A stretch of 64,000 nt of DNA from Apostichopus japonicus (lineage: Eukaryota; Echinodermata; Holothuroidea; Aspidochirotida; Stichopodidae), in contig NC_092579.1 in assembly GCF_037975245.1 (NCBI RefSeq), forward strand, positions 23,605,166 through 23,669,165, read 5' to 3'. Position 1 is the stretch's first letter. Each line of letters opens with the position of its first letter. Under the pieces are notes generated by a model. That model was not told the origin of the DNA and did not search any database. It was given only the letters and a program-made list of their open reading frames with translations. Of the stretch, positions 13,337 to 24,420 are shown one piece after another. The position numbers and the translations under genes are program-made.

Positions 13337-13831
13337 CCCACGGCCCAGCGCGGGTAGGTTGCTGTAATAAATCAGCCTCGCGGGAAATGTTTTGAACAAT
13401 ATTGCCATTCCACGTTCTTTTATATTTGTATTGTATGTTGGTTAGTAAACGTTTTCTTTCGTATGAATTTGACTTCAGTTCAGTGTTCCCACTAAGGTGC
13501 GGGATTCCCTTCAACTGACTCAGTAATCCCGCAAAGAAAACATTTGTCTGCTGGAAATCCCCGCATCGTTTTTTTGCATTCGCGATGAGTTTATACTCAA
13601 TGTACAACTTATTCACTTGACTTTATAGAGAAAAAAAAACTGAAAATCAATTGTGTACCAATTGTGTACGGAAAGGTGGTAGGCTACACCTTTCAAATTT
13701 TACGAAAGATCGAGCAAAGCACTTTCGAAAAATTCACGCCAAACTTGCATATCGTATTAAATGCAACTAATGTCATCCATTATAGTGCATCCATTTTTGA
13801 ATATACCGTAAGACCACATCTGGTGTTAAGC

Positions 13832-13850
13832 GGGGGGGGGGGGGGGGGGG
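13832..13850 (+). repeat. run of 19 G
   Basis: This is an uninterrupted poly-G tract. The related place in the 42746-44401 element (inverted, near 43915) has only about six to seven C, so the tract has expanded or the paralogue has shrunk. Confidence 0.9.
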
Positions 13851-14148
13851 AGAAAGTATTTTCTAGCATTTCCAAAAATACCGAAAAAATAATATCCTAC
13901 CATAGTTAAGTGCATAGCAAATAGCCTAACCACCTCGGCGGTTATAACGGATCTCACGTAACTACAAAATCACAACTAATTGTATTTTGCGGAGTTAACG
14001 TTTTCTACAAGAACATGGAAACAATATTTAGCATTGAGTTAATCATGCCAAGTGGCCTAAAACATGTGATTACAAGGGTAACTTTCATAAAGATGGCCAT
14101 AGCAAGGGGCCTTGATATCGTGCTATGCGTGTTTGGTATGGACTGTGC

Positions 14149-15235
14149 CAGTGGCGGCGGAACCGGGGGGGCTTGGGGGGGGGCTCAGCCCCCCCAATGA
14201 AAAAGTTGAGGGGGCAAATGCATGATAAGCCCCCCCAATATTTACCAAGGTTCTGAAACGTGCATCTGCCCATTTTTCAATGCATACTTGTCGATCTGTC
14301 CGATGCACACGTATACTATATAGGTGTAATAATTTTAGTAATTGCTGGGGGATCCTCGGCCCGTCCCCTGGCTATAGACCACATTGTCACCCCAACCGCG
14401 TCTTCACGCCCCGTGAAAAGTGGAAGAAGTTAGTGTGAGTACCGGTAAGCGTAACACAACTTCGTCTTAGGCCAATGACTTGCCTCATTTCAGCCAGTTC
14501 TCCAACATCCCCTTACTTAGTGGCGGAGCGTCCATATATACAGTCAGGGCGGATGCCCCCCCCCCCCCCCGACGGACTCAAATGGACTGCTGGCGACCCT
14601 TTCAGCTTTTCACTACTTTTTACTTATTCGCGATTATTGACTATTTTATTGCGCTCTCATATACCTATTGACATTTGTCATATTCTGTTGGTGTAATTTT
14701 CCGACAAAATGGCGACGACACCTATTTATTTTCCGTTTATCTGCAAATTAGTAAGGCCCGGAAAGGGTGATTTCCTGCAATCTAGGGAGTGTCTTTACTC
14801 AAAAATTTTCTGACCGCTCCGCGCCAACCTGTGGTGGCGCTCCGCTTAGATAGTGTCGAAAGCGCCCCTACAGACTATTCTTGGCCCCCCCAGACCAATA
14901 CCCCTAGCTCCGCCACTGCCCTTACTACACTCAAAAACGTCTTTGCGAGTACACTACGAGTAATAGCTACTCTCTTAAAACACCATCGAATATACAAATT
15001 ACAATGTTTTTACAGACTTTTACGTGCAATCTGAGAAATTGCAGGCTTGAGACCCATATTCTAGGGCTAGGTATTCGCAGCATAAAACACTCGGGAAGTG
15101 CCGTTTCCGGCCATCTGGGGATTTGAAAAAACCCAAAATTTTCGTGTACGCTCCGCGCCAACCGATGGTGGCGCTCCACTTAGATAGTCTCCACACATTA
15201 GCCCCCCCAATAATTTTTCAGTTCCGCCGCGCCTG
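14149..15235. mobile_element. hAT MITE family B, copy 2
   Basis: It has the same ends as copy 1, with a perfect 8-bp duplication GACTGTGC (14141-14148 and 15236-15243). The related sequence at about 43610-43630 carries GACTGTGC once without the insert (in reverse complement), giving an empty site. It contains family A copy 2 and a hairpin module (core 15155-15174). Confidence 0.9.
14518..14918. mobile_element. hAT MITE family A, copy 2 (nested in B)
   Basis: The TIRs are TAGTGGCGGAGC and GCTCCGCCACTG, with a perfect 8-bp duplication CCCTTACT (14510-14517 and 14919-14926). The hairpin module core is at 14821-14840. A sits at the same place in both B copies, so it entered B before B was copied. 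Confidence 0.9.
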
Positions 15236-16238
15236 GACTGTGCCTCGTGTTTCATGGGGTGTGCATGCGGAGGAGTCAGTTGGCTTGAGGTGTGTTTTAC
15301 TTACCTAAATGTAACGGGGATATTTACCTACTTTTCTTGAACGTCTAAGATATCATTTCGCATAACTTTACCGATCCTTTACTGACTGACCTAATTAATT
15401 CTAGAGTGGAACGAAAAAAGTTTACTCCATGAAAAGTTCCCTGGCAACGTGCCAAAAATGTTAACAAACAGGTGTTAGACAGGGGATGAGCTCACGGTTG
15501 TTTGGCAAGGTACCTGGGAAAATTCGCAGCACATGTACCGTGGTAGTTGGGTAGGGTTAAACACTGCAGTAATAAACGGTCATCCCAACAAACACAGCTG
15601 ACCCAGAGAGATTATTCTCTCAAATGCAGCTGATTAAAACCAAAGTCAGAAACAGAATGGTGGAGCAGACACTTGATGCTATTCTTAGGGTTGTGATAGA
15701 AGGTCCTCCCCTGGATAAATCCCCTGTCAGAAGGGCAGTGCAACTCTGGGCTAGGAAGAAGAATCGAAGACTCACACACTGCGTCTGCTGAGTGGTCAGA
15801 GTCGCCAGTCACTGCTGTAATTATGTGATATCCTTTCAAAGGACCGATTTCATAGGCCCGATGTTGAATGAATGAGAGAGAATACATAATTCATTATGAT
15901 TCGTCTTTATTTGGGAGTGGACTCTCACTCACTGTCCATCTAAAATTATCATCTCAGCCTGAATGATTTATTTAATAGGCACCACCGGCTGGTCTGTACT
16001 CTGGTGCTCCAGATATTTGTCCTAACTTTTTTCATTAATTATGAAAATTCCAGACATGAGATCTCATTTCAAAGCTGTCTAAATGTGGCTCAGAATACTC
16101 GGGAAGGGCCGTTTCCGGCCATCTGGGGGGTTTCCAAAACCCAAAATTTTCTTGTACGCTCCGCGCCAACCGATGGTGGCGCTCCGCTTAGATAGTCCTG
16201 CCGGCACTCAATCCACCCTGGGCAGAACCCTGATATTC

Positions 16239-16295
16239 GAATTAATACGCGGATATATTATGCGGTGTTTGTCCCACATGGCCTGCCATACACGT
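16239..16295. mobile_element. MITE-1, right part
   Basis: This continues MITE-1 after the 11478-16232 insertion: GAATTAATACGCGG, then the terminal GTTTGTCCCACATGG and TGCCATACACGT. Confidence 0.8.
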
Positions 16296-16790
16296 CAAGC
16301 CATGTGGGACAAACACGGCATAATATATCCGCGTATTAATTGGAATTTATACGCGTATTAATTGGAATATATACGCGTATATATTATTAGCCAATCATAT
16401 GGCTTAATTATATCCGCGTATTAATTCTAATATATATACACGTATTAATTCTAATATATACACGTATTAATTCGAATATATACATGTATTTATTCGAGTA
16501 TATACACGTATTAATTCGAATATATACATGTATTAAACAAAATACATATGGGGATTAAATCCATTATATGCACGGATTAATTAGAATATACATGAAAAAA
16601 CATTTCCGCTCTTGCTGTGTACATATACCAACGATAAATGTTTTGGCGGGCTCGCGAGATCGCTTCAAATAGCGAAACTTTACACATGTATGCTACAACA
16701 CGTGTATATTCGAATTAATACGCGTATATAATCGAATTAATACGCGGATATATTATGCGGTGTTTGTCCCACATGGCTTGCCATAGACGT
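16296..16790. mobile_element. MITE-2 (same family as MITE-1)
   Basis: The inverted ends contain CCATGTGGGACAAAC and GTTTGTCCCACATGG, followed inward by CATAATATATCCGCG on the left and its complement on the right. The interior has six or more units of about 22 bp (ACGTATTAATTCGAATATAT type). It directly abuts MITE-1. It is non-coding. Confidence 0.85.
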
Positions 16791-17479
16791 GACATAGCGC
16801 ATGCATAGGCCGGGTTTTCACTTCTGGGACGTACCCTGATGCTCTTAAAACCGCTAAAATCCAAATTTTCAAGAAAGGAGACAATACTATCGCTGAGAAT
16901 CACCTTAATAATGTTTCAGACGCAATCTTTGATCATGACAGTTTGACATATAGTTCGGTCATTCAGTATGTTACTTGGCTGCAAGCCCAGTCAAACTTTC
17001 CTTATTTTCCACGCGCAATTTGCAGATTTGTCGAAAAATGTCAATGCCGGTGTCAAACTCACAATTTTGTGGTATGACTCCCAGGACGGCAGGTCGAGCA
17101 ACTCACATGCAGTCGCGGCGGATAGCTTCCTTCGCCTATAGTATGTCCGGGGACATTTTGGTGCATCGTTCATATAGGCCTATATCTGAGGCCCTGGGGT
17201 CATTCCTTGACCGACTTGGTGCAATATAATGTGCCAATTTCGAAGTAAATGTATTCACAGATTGTTAGTTGCCATGGGTTTGAACAAATGAGGGGTATTC
17301 TATCCTGAAACATAGGGCAAAATGGGGCTGGGGTTTCCAGTTCGCCGCATCATTTGTCAACTTGCACTGTTTTCTAATGTTGATGTCAATTGGAATCACT
17401 GATAACAGAAATAATCCATTTATTGCAGATTTCCTGAGTGACGAATTTGTTATTTTCTCCCGAAATCACGCAACTAGAT
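16791..17479. other. non-coding stretch
   Basis: No gene or repeat is recognised. The open frame at 16975-17229 shows no domain. Confidence 0.5.
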
Positions 17480-17840
17480 GGCTGCAGTATCCAGCCTGGC
17501 AAGTGCCATCTCCAGCGATCTGGCAGATATTGAAATCTGAAATTTTCTTGATACGCTGCGCGCCAACCGATGGTGGCGCTCGGCTTAGATAGTACTTGCG
17601 GCCGGAATACTCGAATCGATTACGCCCCCCCCCACGTTTCAAATCGGATTGACGCCATTGCTTACAAGGCTTGGGAAGTGCCATATCCGACGATCTAGGA
17701 GGCCTTTATAGCAAAAAAATCTGTACGCTGCGCGCCAACTCATGGTGGCGCTCCGCTTAGATAGTAACAAGACGCCCTCCCATGAAATGGTCAAGCCCCC
17801 AGCGCCCCCACTGAAAAAAATCCTGGTTACGCCACTGTGT
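17480..17840 (-). mobile_element. MITE(s) with two hairpin modules
   Basis: One end is clear: on the minus strand it starts at about 17839 with CAGTGGCGTAACCAGGATT followed by a G-rich tract, as in the other MITEs here. Two copies of the hairpin module follow (cores 17732-17751 and 17560-17579), each ended by AAGTGCCAT-type sequence. The distal TIR was not found. Confidence 0.55.
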
Positions 17841-18000
17841 AAGTGTCAAGCAAAAGTCTGCTCCTTGGATTCTTACGACATAATTGAGATCATTCGGCTG
17901 CGAAACAAAGCCGTTCATGATTTGAAAAGGAGTAAATCAGATCAGTGTCACCACAATTTCATTTTCGTGCGACAATAAATTTGGAGGGGGGGGGGGCGTG

Positions 18001-18130
18001 AGCAGGTGATGACTATCTAAGCAGAGCGCCACCGCAGGTTGGCGCGCAGCGTACAAGAAAATTTTTCGTCTGGCAGACCCCTCAGATTGCAGGAAACGGC
18101 ACTTCCCGTGCCTTCAATGGCAGTAAGCAT
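18001..18130 (+). repeat. stand-alone hairpin module copy
   Basis: ACTATCTAAGC is followed by the hairpin GCGCCACC-GCA-GGTTGGCGC (core 18026-18045), GTACAAGAAAATTTTT, and then CAGGAAACGGCACTTCCC. A G-run and CGTGAGCAGGTGATG lie just upstream. No TIRs were found around it. Confidence 0.75.
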
Positions 18131-18404
18131 CACCCCTAAAATTGATAACAATTTCCGGCAATTTTTTAATTTGGCAAATATTCTCGAAGGAAGTGATCGC
18201 CACTTATTCCTCAGTTTACCAATTCCTAGTCTCCCAGAAGCGCCCAAAATTTAAGAAATCGAAACATTTTTGTGTTGGCTGATTCATAATCGCCGCCCAT
18301 GCCCGTGAGAAGTGGTGCTTGGGTGAAGAAAAAGCTATGCCGTTTGAAAACATGGGCAGATAAAGCGAAAGTAGCGAAACCTAAGGTAAAACGTGTGATA
18401 ACGT

Positions 18405-18454
18405 TTAACCTGGAAAATAATCACCTCGTACGAGGTGATTATTTTCCAGGTTAA
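18405..18454. repeat. perfect 50-bp palindrome without spacer
   Basis: The left half starts TTAACCTGGAAAATAATC and ends ACCTCGT at 18429. The right half (18430-18454) is its exact reverse complement. The 14-base piece AATAATCACCTCGT recurs at about 39147 without its mirror. Spacer-less palindromes of this size are usually unstable, so it may be recent or an assembly artefact. Confidence 0.9.
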
Positions 18455-18925
18455 TTGTGACTGTATTTGAAATGATTATTATTATTCATTTTTTTTCGAA
18501 ACTACCTATCAGATCATGAGGAAAATTTATCCTGGTGGACCTTTTAGTGAACTGATTGCATTACTTAAGAAGAAGTTCACATGGAGTCCCATAATCTCTG
18601 TTCACTACATTTATCTTAACTTTCCGAACTTTGTTACAGGCTTAGAAAACAATTAACAAATTTGCCATTTTTCATGGAAAATTGACTGACTTTGGCAAAG
18701 GTAACGGGTTGCACTTACTCTGGGACTACGTATATATAATATTGTTCAACGATGGCAGCGTTGATGGCACATTTGGTTCATTCAACCAGTAATTATTTAA
18801 CTGTTTCGATTGACTGAATATCAACAATTAACAACCATTGACCAAGCAGTCAACAGAAGCCCCATTTCTCGTAGGCCCTACAAGAAATTCAGTTGCTGAC
18901 ACTGTTCTCATTCAACGTCGCTGAG

Positions 18926-19159
18926 TTAGGTTCCAAAATGAGTCAATGGCAGTCTGCTTGCACGCTTTCGCGCGGTCGGGTGCGTGGCCAGCGCCAACAT
19001 CAGGTCACGCAGGCGTGCTTGGGACATGCTCGTCCGCAACGAATTCTTTACAAACTTTAACGCCGAAAATCTGCGCTCGCATGAGCAGGGAGTGACTGGC
19101 AGGGTGAGAATTAGCTGGTAGGCACAAGCGACGTTTGGAAAATCCGCAACGACCATCAA
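18926..19159 (-). pseudogene. hAT transposase C-terminal dimerisation fragment
   Basis: The frame reads QLILTLPVTPCSCERRFSAL, then KFVKNSLRTSMSQARLRDLM. This matches the hAT C-terminal dimerisation motif (LP-x-T-x3-CER-x-FSAL, then L-R-x-x-M-x-x-x-RL) seen in hAT transposases and ZMYM1-like domesticated relatives. The rest of the protein is missing: upstream on the minus strand the frame runs into a poly-T/poly-G tract and a transposon end (CAGTGGCGTTGTGCCC starting at 19312). It is a relic, not a working transposase. I am fairly sure of the family and not of the subfamily. Confidence 0.65.
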
Positions 19160-19524
19160 AGAGCAATTGACTATTTAGTCTACTTTTCGATTTCACAAAC
19201 ACTTTTTTTTCTAAATTATGACAAAATTTTATGATACCTTTGACAAAAATTTTTTTTTTTTGGGGGGGGGGGGGCCTGTGCCCCCCGGGCCCCAATGGGC
19301 ACAACGCCACTGTTGCCTTACGTAAGGTAAGGAGTACTCTAGAGATCAAACATGATGCTAACCAACTCGAAATCATTTGTGATTCCTAAAGCCGGATCTC
19401 GAAAGAGATACTTTGAACAGACTTTACGTTAATGAAATGGAGGTAAACGACAAAGGCAAATGAATATATATAAATAAAAATCTTAATGAGTTGGAAAATC
19501 AAGAACAGTGGTAAAACTTCCAAC

Positions 19525-19591
19525 CTCCACCGGGATTCGAGCCCGGGCCTCCCGCTCTGTACGAGGACACCCTAACCACTAGGCTATGGAC
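19525..19591 (-). repeat. tRNA-derived SINE head or tRNA pseudogene
   Basis: On the minus strand there is an A-box-like TAGCCTAGTGGTTAGG and a B box GGGCTCGAATCC inside a perfect T-arm (CCGGG/CCCGG). The acceptor strands pair at about six of seven positions. The anticodon arm does not form a clean 5-bp stem with a 7-base loop. The sequence runs on into A/T-rich DNA rather than stopping at a discriminator base. I read it as a SINE head with RNA polymerase III promoter boxes. A family A hAT MITE is inserted next to its 5' end. Confidence 0.65.
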
Positions 19592-19598
19592 GCTGATT

Positions 19599-19934
19599 CA
19601 GTGCCGCGGAGCGTCCATACAGTCAGGGGGCGGATGCCCCCCTGATGGACTCAAATGGACTGCTGGCGCCCTTTTCAGCTTTTTACCACTTTTTACTTAT
19701 TCGCAATTATTGACTTTTTTATTACGCTCTCATCTACCTATTGACATTTGTCACAATATCTGCAAATTAGCAAGGCCCGGAAAGTGTCAATTCCGGCGAT
19801 CTAGGGAGTAACTTTACTCAAAAAATGCCTGTACGCTCCGCGCCAACCTGTGGTGGCGCTCCGCTTAAATAGTGTCGAATACGCCCCTACAGACCCTTCT
19901 CGCCCCCTGACCAATACCCCTAGCTCCGCCACTG
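19599..19934. mobile_element. hAT MITE family A, copy 3
   Basis: The ends are CAGTGCCGCGGAGC and GCTCCGCCACTG, with a perfect 8-bp duplication CGCTGATT (19591-19598 and 19935-19942). The hairpin module core is at 19840-19859. It is shorter than copies 1 and 2 through small deletions. Confidence 0.9.
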
Positions 19935-20054
19935 CGCTGATTGTATTGTCCAGAGGTTCGAAACCGGTAAGGAAGGTCGTAATTCCACTGTAGGCGTTTG
20001 TCACCTGTATCGAACAATACTATAGTTCTGTTTTTGGTGACATATTTTGCCTTA

Positions 20055-20253
<199 letters not shown>

Positions 20254-20605
20254 CAAAAAACTGTTAAATATATGTTAAATATATACGGAAAAACTGTTAA
20301 ACAACTATGCTGCATTTAGAGAAAGGCTGGATCTCGAGTGAGATACAATAAATAAATTAGGTAAGTGATTGGAAGTAAAACAGCCAATGTTTGGTTTTTG
20401 CAGAGCTTTCGAGCAAAACTAGCTCTTTTTCAGTGCATGATCACCGAAAGTGACAAGGAGTAGCAGGAATTGAAACTATTTTATAGAGAAGATTGTCGGC
20501 ATGGTTGTAAAGTCAAAGCTAACCAACTCGAATATATATATATATATATATATTCGAGTTGGTTTGCATCATGTTTGATCTCTAGAGTAAGGCAAAATAT
20601 GATCC
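20254..20605. repeat. repeat-derived stretch with TA hairpin
   Basis: ACCAACTCGAATATATA at 20522-20538 is mirrored by TATATTCGAGTTGGT, forming a hairpin. Flanking GATCTCTAGAGTAAGGCAAA matches, in reverse complement, the sequence at 19313-19368, and a piece recurs at 20042-20057. No gene is seen. Confidence 0.5.
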
Positions 20606-20981
20606 CAAGGGCGTAGGAACCGGGGGGGGGGGGCTAGGGGGCGCCAGCCCCCCCCCCCCCCCAGTGAAAAATATGGGGGCAGAAGTATCATCCCCCCCCC
20701 CCGCTTCGCAAGTCAGAAAACCCCTTTTTCATTTCCAAATGAGAAAAAAATCTCATTTGGAGCACCAATTGCATCTAAGTCCAGGTGAAAATGCAAAATT
20801 ATTTAAAAAATGGAGTAGGTGTTGAAGTGTGCTATATTGCACCAAATTGCATCGGAGGCCACCTGGAAATGCAAAAAATTTCCAAAGGGGAGGGGGACAC
20901 CCCCTCCCCTTACACCCCTCCCCAGGCCGGCCAAGAGTCTTCAGCCCCCCCCCCACTCAAAAGTACCTTCCTACGCCACTG
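20606..20981. mobile_element. hAT MITE family D, copy 1
   Basis: The ends CAAGGGCGTAGGAACC and CTTCCTACGCCACTG match family D copy 2 at 34413-34757. The interior words TCTCATTTGGAGCACCAA and GAAGTGTGCTATATTGCA are shared. It contains the G/C hairpin AAGGGGAGGGGG-ACA-CCCCCTCCCCTT at 20885-20911. No target-site duplication is visible for this copy. Confidence 0.8.
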
Positions 20982-21337
20982 GATGTACATAAATGTACAG
21001 TATAACCATCCACCGGCCATACTCAAGCATATTCCACCTGCAATAGGAAAGAGACTTTTCTATGTTGTCATCAAACCAAGAAAGTTTTCAGCAAGGCGGC
21101 ACAGACACACGCATACGATAAAGCGTTGGAAAGTATAGCGGCTACACAGAAACCATCAGCTATTTACCCAAGACAAGAATGACACAATAGAGCGACCCAG
21201 ACAAAATAGGAGAAATCACAGGAGAGTCGGCTTCTACAACCTCAGGACACCACCCCCACTTGATAAAATCCTTGCTTCGCCTCTCGCCCTTGCTTAAAGT
21301 TTCATACCCCTATTTAAATCAGTCGAGGCGTTTAGAA
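20982..21337. other. non-coding stretch
   Basis: No gene is recognised. ACCCCCACTTGATAAAATCC (about 21250) resembles the ends of the MITEs here and may be a fragment. Confidence 0.4.
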
Positions 21338-21691
21338 CATAGGCGTAGGAGGCTGGGGGCTGCAGTCCCCAACCCAAATTTTTTTGTGAAAATTCGGGCA
21401 GTATGCTGAGAATTTTTCGGGCACCTTCTGAAAGAAAAATAATTTGCAATGTATTTTTCAATGGTTAAACTGATATTATTATTATCATTATTATTGTAAC
21501 GACTTCCCCATTAATTGTAACCAATATGGAAGGGTAATAATACGGAAAATGATTGTATGTTATTGGCATGTGATGTAATAACCGATGAATGCCAATATGT
21601 TATGCGCAATAAGTTTGCGCAAAAAAATTTGGTTATATTTTTCAGGCAAATCGTTACAGCCCCCAAATCAAATTAGGCTCCTACGCCTATG
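21338..21691. mobile_element. hAT MITE family E, copy 1
   Basis: The TIRs CATAGGCGTAGGAG and CTCCTACGCCTATG are flanked by the perfect 8-bp duplication GTTTAGAA (21330-21337 and 21692-21699). The interior is AT-rich with AAATTCGGGCA-type words. It is related to the 38222-38372 element. It is non-coding. Confidence 0.9.
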
Positions 21692-22731
21692 GTTTAGAAT
21701 ACCCCCCCCCCCCACCCATCTTTGAAGTCCTATGCACGCCATGGCATGCACTGCTAACTATACTGTCTAAATACAGAGAGCGATTTCGTACATATATTTA
21801 ACAATACTTGATAGATTGGTTAAAAATTCCAAAATTTGTTGACAATGGAAAAGCGTATTCTAATTCGCAAGGTTTTGGTATCTGGTGAGATGTTGAACAG
21901 AAACTGCATTGTTGAAAGAAAGCTTGTACCACCGCCCGTTATGTTAGAATGGAAAGTTTTGGTTGTGTATTTACTGTCAATTATGGCACAGTCTGGGTGG
22001 TGCCAGGGGCACATGACCACCTGTCAGTTTTGTGAGGGAAAAAATCTTTTTCGTAAATTAAAAAAGTGCCATATTTTGTGAATGAAAAAAATCCTTTACC
22101 CAAATGAAAATTAAAAGTGCCATTGTTAATTCAAAAAGTACTATTTCAAAAAAAAAATGCCATTTAAAGTGCTCTTTTATTGGGGAACTCAAAAACTGCC
22201 GATTTGCAGAAATACTGGCATCAATGGTATATAATGCACAGAGGACGTTCTCGTTTGACCCATCAAATGAAAATCAAATGTCATGTCCAAATTACCCTAA
22301 AGGTTTGGTCTCCTTGCCCCCATCCATCCCCCAAATTGACCCCTCTTCCGTCGCCTCTGGTGGAGATGTGCGTGAAATGACAAACTTGAATGATGCATGC
22401 ACTCTCAATTCATGAATGGCTAGTGTAGGCTACTCGTGACATAAAACAGACTCAGATTTTTTGGATTGCCAAATCGTGTTTATTGTGTGACTCCTGCACT
22501 TTCGACCTAAGGCTTAATAAAAGGCCTTGTAACACGGTTCACAACTGTATCCAACTAATCAAATTACCAGTGTTGATATGTAAAGAAAAAGAAAACCGCC
22601 GCTCAATGTTCAACAACACAAGCAACTCTCGGTTTTTAGGCTTCTCTCCTGAGCAGGCCAAATCATGGTCTGAATCACTATCAAAAATGAAGCAAAAAAA
22701 GTAAACTAAAATTGGTGGCGCTCTACTCCAA
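21692..22731. other. non-coding stretch
   Basis: No domain or splice-consistent exon is seen. The words AAAGTGCCAT recur three times at 22060-22170 and look like a short degenerate repeat. Confidence 0.45.
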
Positions 22732-22773
22732 TAGCTACCAGAGCCGTATATAGAGATACGGCTCTGATAGCTA
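22732..22773. repeat. hairpin, 18-bp arms, one mismatch
   Basis: TAGCTACCAGAGCCGTAT (22732-22749), a 6-base loop, then ATACGGCTCTGATAGCTA (22756-22773). Just upstream, ATTGGTGGCGCTCTACTCC vaguely resembles one arm of the recurrent hairpin module. Confidence 0.8.
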
Positions 22774-24059
22774 CGACGCTACAGCTAAGTCGCGATCTTA
22801 TTCTCTTTTAGGCTAAAATCATATCTAAATGAGGGAGTGTTTACGTATACGGTTGAAGATAAGCTGGCATATATACAGATACGAAGATTGTACACACGCC
22901 GAGAACTTATTTTACTGCGGAAATGATTATATGAAGCAGGGAGTTTGCTGACCCCTATAAGGCTGAAAGGGAGATTGCAGTTGGCCCTGTTAGGGAGGGT
23001 CCATGGGTATATATCAGTGACATGTGGAAATCTGATAAACGGCAATGATTATCACGTGGAAGTTATGATCCTGGTGGCTTTTGCTCATTGCTTAGCAAAT
23101 TTGCTGAAGTTTTTGTGCATCTTTAATTAATAATCAAAAAAGGATCCTATAGCAAAGACTATTGAAGGTGAAACAAGCGCAACCATCATTGGTCTATGTG
23201 ATAGAGATAACTGGCATGAACAACTTCTTCTTCTTCACGATGTTAAATAATTTTCTGCTCCATAGAATGAGGAAAGTAGAGATACCAGATAATAACGAAA
23301 AAAGAATGCGAAAGCTATGATAAATGTGACATTGTCTATTTCCATTGGTGAAAAAATGTAAAGGACGAATTAACTTGATTGTTGAACAATTCGGTTTATC
23401 GAATGAATACAGTCACAAAGTTTTCAGATTATTTAGGATGTTTTACTCTCCTTCCCTATAGATCCTCGCCTTGGGCCGCAACCTACTCGTCCGCTCACTT
23501 CCCACTTCCATTCCTCTCTGTTAACCCCTCGCCCCCCCCCCCTTCCCTTTTCCAAACTACTCGGAAATTATGTAATTACATATGTGATTTTACGGAATGG
23601 TCTACATTGATCATTTTCAATTTTGGGAGAAATCAGAACCACACGGTCGAGAGTGCTATGAAGCGCCAAAGCGGACATTATACAGTAACTTTTTATGCAT
23701 ATTTTACTCCTTCTACAATAGTAAATTTTGTGTCACATGATGAGAAAAACCATTTCAAGTAAGTCATCACGTGAGATTCTTTTTACGCAGCATTATGACC
23801 AAGTCTGGAATGTTTATTGGGCAGTCTGTTAGCTGTCACAGAAAGGTCGCCATTTCGGACAAACTCATATTGTCTTTGAAAAGCAGTTTTCACTGCCGAA
23901 TAATGACTTCACGAAAAATCGTAGTCATTATGAGGCAATATTTACAGTCGCATTATGAACAAGAAAGAAAACCAGAATGCAAACATGCATTGTGGTTTCG
24001 ATGATATAACATGAGCAGTTTTCTTAATGAATCTGACGTTATTTATAGTGAGGGTGTAC
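22774..24059. other. non-coding stretch
   Basis: No gene or known repeat is recognised. The 127-codon frame at 23379-23762 shows no domain. Confidence 0.45.
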
Positions 24060-24420
24060 ATGTTTACAAGGGTTTCACGATTTGACCTCTGATGACCCCC
24101 CATTTGACCTTTGACCTCCATCAAAAACAATAGGCTTCTTTAACTCAATGTGGTACTTCCACACACTAAGTTAGAGGTCGGCCCAAACTTCCAGTATTGA
24201 GATATAGTGATAACAAGTTTTTTTCACAATTTAATCCCTGGTGACCCCAAATGACCTTTCACGTCCACCGAAAACAATAGGCTTCTTATAATTATTGTGG
24301 TACTTCTATACATTACATATGAAATTGGTCTGAATTCCCTTCTTGAGATATTGTGTTTGCAATGTTTTCACAATTTGACCCCTGGTGACCCCAAATGACA
24401 TAAGAGGTACGCACTTGACG
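24060..24420. repeat. diverged tandem repeat with DR1 motif
   Basis: About 2.5 units of roughly 135-145 bp. They share CACAATTTGACCCCTG, GACCCCAAATGACCTTT and AAAACAATAGGCTTCTT. One unit has a perfect TGACCTTTGACCT (24105-24117), the reverse complement of a DR1 site. It is the same dispersed family as at 38640-38950, 44470, 47495, 53700-54480 and 57010. Confidence 0.7.

Larger units (their letters stand above)
11478..16232. mobile_element. 4.75-kb composite element inside MITE-1
   Basis: The ends are CAGGGTTCTGCC and its exact reverse complement, flanked by the 6-bp duplication ATATTC (11472-11477 and 16233-16238). MITE-2 has GCGTATATAATCGAATT where the split MITE-1, rejoined through one copy of ATATTC, would read GCGTATATATTCGAATT. 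This supports the boundaries. The interior includes an A-rich tract (about 11985-12100), two hAT MITEs (12257-13336, 14149-15235) and a core (about 13640-14148 plus 15236-15590) that is inverted in the 42746-44401 element. A hairpin module sits near the right end (core 16163-16182). I recognise no transposase. Confidence 0.8.

Noticed and set aside
11160-16550. CRISPR-like regular repeats of about 22 bp in MITE-1 and MITE-2
   Set aside because: Units are adjacent without unique spacers, AT-rich and inside TIRs in an animal genome. They are MITE-internal tandem repeats.
22104-22415. 103-codon plus-strand open frame
   Set aside because: Low-complexity Lys/Asn/Ser composition, no domain, and no splice context that extends it.
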